DNA of 8,703 nt from Pseudomonadota bacterium (lineage in GTDB: Bacteria > Pseudomonadota > Gammaproteobacteria > SZUA-229). Below, one piece after another: positions 5,709-8,703 of this stretch; the first letter of the stretch is position 1, and every line of letters begins with the position of its first letter. The translations under genes and the position numbers were made by a program. The notes below the pieces were generated by a model, which had not been told where the DNA came from, did no database searches, and saw nothing but the letters and a program-made list of their open reading frames with translations. The stretch is from the NCBI GenBank assembly GCA_015222915.1, contig JADFWE010000176.1:1-8703 (forward strand), read 5' to 3'.

Positions 5709-8567
5709 ATGGAAAAAACCTATAACCCTCAATCCATCGAAAGCAAATGGTACGAGATCTGGGAAAACAACGGTTATTTTAATGCCAACCAGAGCTGTGA
5801 AGGCGCCGATAAGAAGTCAGAATGTGAAAACTTCTGCATCATGATCCCACCGCCTAACGTCACCGGACGTCTGCACATGGGCCATGCTTTCCAGGATACG
5901 ATCATGGACGCCATGGTGCGTTACCACCGCATGAAGGGAGACAACACCCTGTGGCAGGTCGGTACCGACCACGCCGGTATCGCCACGCAGATGGTGGTAG
6001 AACGCCTGATCAATGCAGAAGGCAAAACCCGCCATGACTATGGCCGCGAAAAATTCACCGAAAAGATCTGGGAATGGAAAGAACAGTCCGGCAACACTAT
6101 CACCAAACAGCTGCGCCGCATGGGCGCATCACTGGACTGGTCGCGTGAGCGCTTCACCATGGACGAAGGCATGTCAGCCGCCGTCTCAGAAGTTTTTGTC
6201 CGTTTATACAATGAAGGCCTGATCTACCGCGGCAAGCGCCTGGTGAACTGGGACCCGGTTTTACATACCGCCGTCTCTGACCTGGAAGTATTATCCAAAG
6301 AAGAATCCGGCCACATGTGGCACATCCGTTACCTGCGCAGCAACGGTGCCGGTCACGTCGTGGTCGCCACCACCCGTCCTGAAACCCTGCTGGGTGACTG
6401 CGCGGTGGCGGTCAACCCTTCTGACGAACGTTTTTCCTACCTGCTCGGCGAATTCCTCGAGCTACCGCTGACCGGCCGCAAGATCCCGGTGGTTGCCGAT
6501 GAACATGTCGATGCAGATTTCGGTACCGGTTGCGTCAAGATAACCCCGGCACATGACTTTAACGACTACCTGGTCTGGACCCGTCATAAGAACAAATCAG
6601 AAGTACGCGATCTGCCCAACGGCGGCCTGATCAATATCTTCACCGTCGATGCTGCTATCCGTGACAATGAAGATGATGTCAACGATGTCATCCCCGAAGC
6701 CTATATCGGTATGGACCGTTATGCAGCGCGCAAACAGATCGTCGCCGATCTCGATGCTGCCGGACTGCTGGAGAAAGTGGACGACCATAAACTGATGGTA
6801 CCGCGTGGTGACCGTTCCAATGCAGTCATCGAACCCTACCTGACCGATCAATGGTATGTGAAAGTTGAACCGCTGGCGAAGCCGGCGATCGAAGCGGTCG
6901 AGAACGGCGATATCAAGTTCACGCCGGACAACTGGAAAAACACCTACTTCGAATGGATGAACAATATCGAAGACTGGTGCATCTCCCGCCAGATCTGGTG
7001 GGGACACCGTATCCCGGCATGGTATGACGATCTTGGCAACGTCTACGTCGGTTACAGCGTCGAAGATATCCGTGAAAAAAATAATTTACCCGACGATTTT
7101 TCGCTGACACAGGATGAAGATGTTCTAGACACCTGGTTCTCCTCTGCGCTGTGGCCGTTCTCTACCCTGGGCTGGCCGGAAAAGACCCCGGAACTGGAAA
7201 CCTACTACCCGACCAATGTACTGGTCACCGGTTTCGACATCATCTTCTTCTGGGTCGCCCGTATGATCATGATGGGGCTGAAGTTCATGGGCGATGTGCC
7301 CTTTAAAGAAGTCTATGTCCATGGCCTGGTACGTGATGCCGAAGGCCAGAAGATGTCCAAGTCAAAAGGCAACGTGCTCGACCCTATCGATGTTATCGAC
7401 GGTATCGATCTGGAAGCACTGGTCAAAAAACGCACGACCGCCGTCATGCAGACCCACCAGGTAGAACGTATCGAGCGCCTCACCCGCAAAAATTTTCCGG
7501 AAGGCATCCCGGCATTCGGCACCGACGCCATGCGCTTCACCTTTGCCGCGTTAGCCACCACCGGTCGTGACGTAGTCTTTACACCTTCGCGTATCGAAGG
7601 CTACCGCAATTACTGCAACAAGCTCTGGAACGCGACCCGTTATGTGCTGATGCAGGCCGAAGGTAAAGATAACGGCCTGATGGATGACGGCAGCGATAAT
7701 CCTGATGTGGTTTTATCGCTGGCCGATCGCTGGATCATCTCCCGCCTGCAACGCGTCGAAGCGCGCATCGAAAAACACAGTGAGAACTCACGGCTCGACC
7801 TGATCGCACAGGATATGTACGCTTTCGTCTGGGAAGATTACTGTGACTGGTACCTGGAATTATCCAAACCGGTATTATTCAACGAGCAGACGCCGGAGAA
7901 CGAGCAGCGTGGCACGCGCCGTACACTGGTACGCGTACTCGAGACCATGTTGCGCCTGAACCACCCCATCATCCCCTTTATCACCGAAGAGTGCTGGCAG
8001 TATGTCGCGCCCCTTGCCGGTAAGAAAGGCGACAGCATCATGCTGCAGCCTTACCCGGAATCAGACGAGAGCAAGATCGATGGCAAAGCGGAAGAAGATC
8101 TGGAGTGGGTAAAGACCTTCATCAGCGGTGTTCGCCGTATCCGCTCTGAGATGGATATCCCACCGGGCAAACCGTTATCACTGCTATTGCAGAATGCTTC
8201 AGACACAGACAGAACGCTGTATACCGATAACCAGGCTTTCATCGAGACCCTGGCCAGGATCGAAAGCAGCCAATGGTTAACCGAAAGTGATGATGCACCG
8301 GAATCCGCCACTGCACTGGTCGGTGAGATGAAGATCCTTATCCCGCTCGCCGGACTTATCGACAAAGATGCCGAACTCGCCCGTCTGGAAAAAGAGATCG
8401 GCAAGATACAGGTCAATATCGACAAGACCACCGCCAAACTGGTCAATAAAAACTTTGTCGATAAAGCCCCCGCCGCTGTCGTCGAAAAGGAACGCGAGCG
8501 CCTGGCAGAGATGACCCGTGCCTGCGAACAGCTGAAAGAACAGGCAGAAAAAATCAAGCAGTTGTAA
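5709..8567 (+). CDS. valS: Valine--tRNA ligase
   Basis: Class I aminoacyl-tRNA synthetase that charges tRNA-Val and edits mischarged threonine. The 952 residues match E. coli ValS (951). The catalytic Rossmann core shows the HIGH-type motif in [13 protein letters not shown] (47-59) and KMSKS (548-552). The CP1 editing domain carries [10 protein letters not shown] (221-230) and TPAHDFND (279-286). [17 protein letters not shown] (423-439) is the conserved return to the core. The anticodon-binding helical domain begins near DRWIISRL (673) and runs to about 820. The C-terminal coiled-coil arm that grips the tRNA elbow covers about 883-952 ([16 protein letters not shown] and onward). The start is ATG 5709, with only a weak CGAG about six bases upstream. 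It has its own probable promoter but may also receive transcripts from pepA. No defect is visible. Confidence 0.99.
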   Translation: MEKTYNPQSIESKWYEIWENNGYFNANQSCEGADKKSECENFCIMIPPPNVTGRLHMGHAFQDTIMDAMVRYHRMKGDNTLWQVGTDHAGIATQMVVERLINAEGKTRHDYGREKFTEKIWEWKEQSGNTITKQLRRMGASLDWSRERFTMDEGMSAAVSEVFVRLYNEGLIYRGKRLVNWDPVLHTAVSDLEVLSKEESGHMWHIRYLRSNGAGHVVVATTRPETLLGDCAVAVNPSDERFSYLLGEFLELPLTGRKIPVVADEHVDADFGTGCVKITPAHDFNDYLVWTRHKNKSEVRDLPNGGLINIFTVDAAIRDNEDDVNDVIPEAYIGMDRYAARKQIVADLDAAGLLEKVDDHKLMVPRGDRSNAVIEPYLTDQWYVKVEPLAKPAIEAVENGDIKFTPDNWKNTYFEWMNNIEDWCISRQIWWGHRIPAWYDDLGNVYVGYSVEDIREKNNLPDDFSLTQDEDVLDTWFSSALWPFSTLGWPEKTPELETYYPTNVLVTGFDIIFFWVARMIMMGLKFMGDVPFKEVYVHGLVRDAEGQKMSKSKGNVLDPIDVIDGIDLEALVKKRTTAVMQTHQVERIERLTRKNFPEGIPAFGTDAMRFTFAALATTGRDVVFTPSRIEGYRNYCNKLWNATRYVLMQAEGKDNGLMDDGSDNPDVVLSLADRWIISRLQRVEARIEKHSENSRLDLIAQDMYAFVWEDYCDWYLELSKPVLFNEQTPENEQRGTRRTLVRVLETMLRLNHPIIPFITEECWQYVAPLAGKKGDSIMLQPYPESDESKIDGKAEEDLEWVKTFISGVRRIRSEMDIPPGKPLSLLLQNASDTDRTLYTDNQAFIETLARIESSQWLTESDDAPESATALVGEMKILIPLAGLIDKDAELARLEKEIGKIQVNIDKTTAKLVNKNFVDKAPAAVVEKERERLAEMTRACEQLKEQAEKIKQL

Positions 8568-8589
8568 ATTGTGACTTAAAACATATAAC
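8562..8589 (+). promoter_or_regulatory. Candidate promoter for the gene after valS
   Basis: TTGTAA (8562-8567, overlapping the valS stop) and TATAAC (8584-8589) are spaced by 16 bp and could be -35 and -10 boxes (4/6 and 5/6 matches to consensus) for the partial gene beginning at 8624. The region is AT-rich, so chance similarity is quite possible. Confidence 0.3.
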
Positions 8590-8623
8590 ATACAACTTAT
8601 GACCGCAACCTTCGGTAAAAACT

Positions 8624-8703
8624 ATGGCCTCTCAGGAAAAAGTTGAACAGATATTAAATACCCATGCCAGCCTGATATTATCGGTGGTGCAAACCATTCA
8701 CCA
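8624..8703 (+). CDS. Start of an unrecognised gene, truncated by the window edge
   Basis: An open frame from ATG 8624 to the end of the window encodes 26 residues beginning MASQEKVEQILNTHASLI, continuing as an amphipathic, probably helical segment. It lies 56 bases downstream of the valS stop on the same strand. The ribosome binding site is weak. Too little is present to assign a family. An upstream ATG (8599) in another frame stops after 15 codons and is not favoured. Confidence 0.45.
   Translation, partial: MASQEKVEQILNTHASLILSVVQTIH

Noticed and set aside
8051..8557. Minus-strand open frame of 168 codons inside the valS 3' end.
   Set aside because: It is Ser-rich shadow translation of the coiled-coil arm codons; valS is unambiguous here.
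8599..8646. Fifteen-codon ORF between valS and the partial gene.
   Set aside because: It is very short, overlaps the better 8624 start and has no ribosome binding site.

Overview
The window looks like a chromosomal housekeeping segment of a gammaproteobacterium of moderate GC content. The order (lptG-lptF) <- / -> pepA - (holC position) - valS is the arrangement familiar from E. coli and many other Gammaproteobacteria, and the LptF, LptG, PepA and ValS products are close to the E. coli proteins in length and motifs. I see no tRNA or rRNA gene, CRISPR array, intact insertion sequence or prophage gene. The species cannot be named from the sequence alone.

Layout from left to right. An RDD-family small membrane protein (47-490, +) runs convergently into the lptFG pair. 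lptG (568-1632, -) and lptF (1622-2731, -) overlap by 11 bp and encode the two inner-membrane permease subunits of the lipopolysaccharide exporter. The convergent junction (522-566) holds a 16-bp imperfect inverted repeat without a T-tract. A 234-bp AT-rich divergent intergenic region (2732-2965) separates lptF from pepA (2966-4468, +), a leucyl aminopeptidase with all metal-binding and catalytic residues. That region ends in a perfect 11-bp-arm palindrome (2908-2934) that shares the core CTCTGATTAA with the first repeat.

Thirty bases after pepA comes the least ordinary gene, a 350-residue extremely acidic protein (4499-5551, +). It occupies the place where holC (DNA polymerase III chi) usually sits. 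About 32% of its residues are Asp or Glu, it has only nine Lys/Arg, and residues 43-239 contain no Lys or Arg at all. It ends in a compact predicted amphipathic helical segment (about 290-334). The overall design, an acidic disordered spacer plus a short C-terminal helical module, resembles PopZ-type pole-organising scaffolds, but that is only an architectural analogy.

After a 157-bp spacer with a clear TATAAT box and GC-rich discriminator comes valS (5709-8567, +), complete with HIGH and KMSKS signatures, CP1 editing domain and C-terminal coiled-coil arm. The start of an unrecognised gene (8624 onward) runs off the right edge.

Functionally the window combines envelope biogenesis (LptFG), peptide turnover and possible DNA binding (PepA), translation (ValS), and one unusual candidate scaffold or regulatory protein. 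The most worthwhile leads are this acidic protein in place of holC and the two related palindromes.
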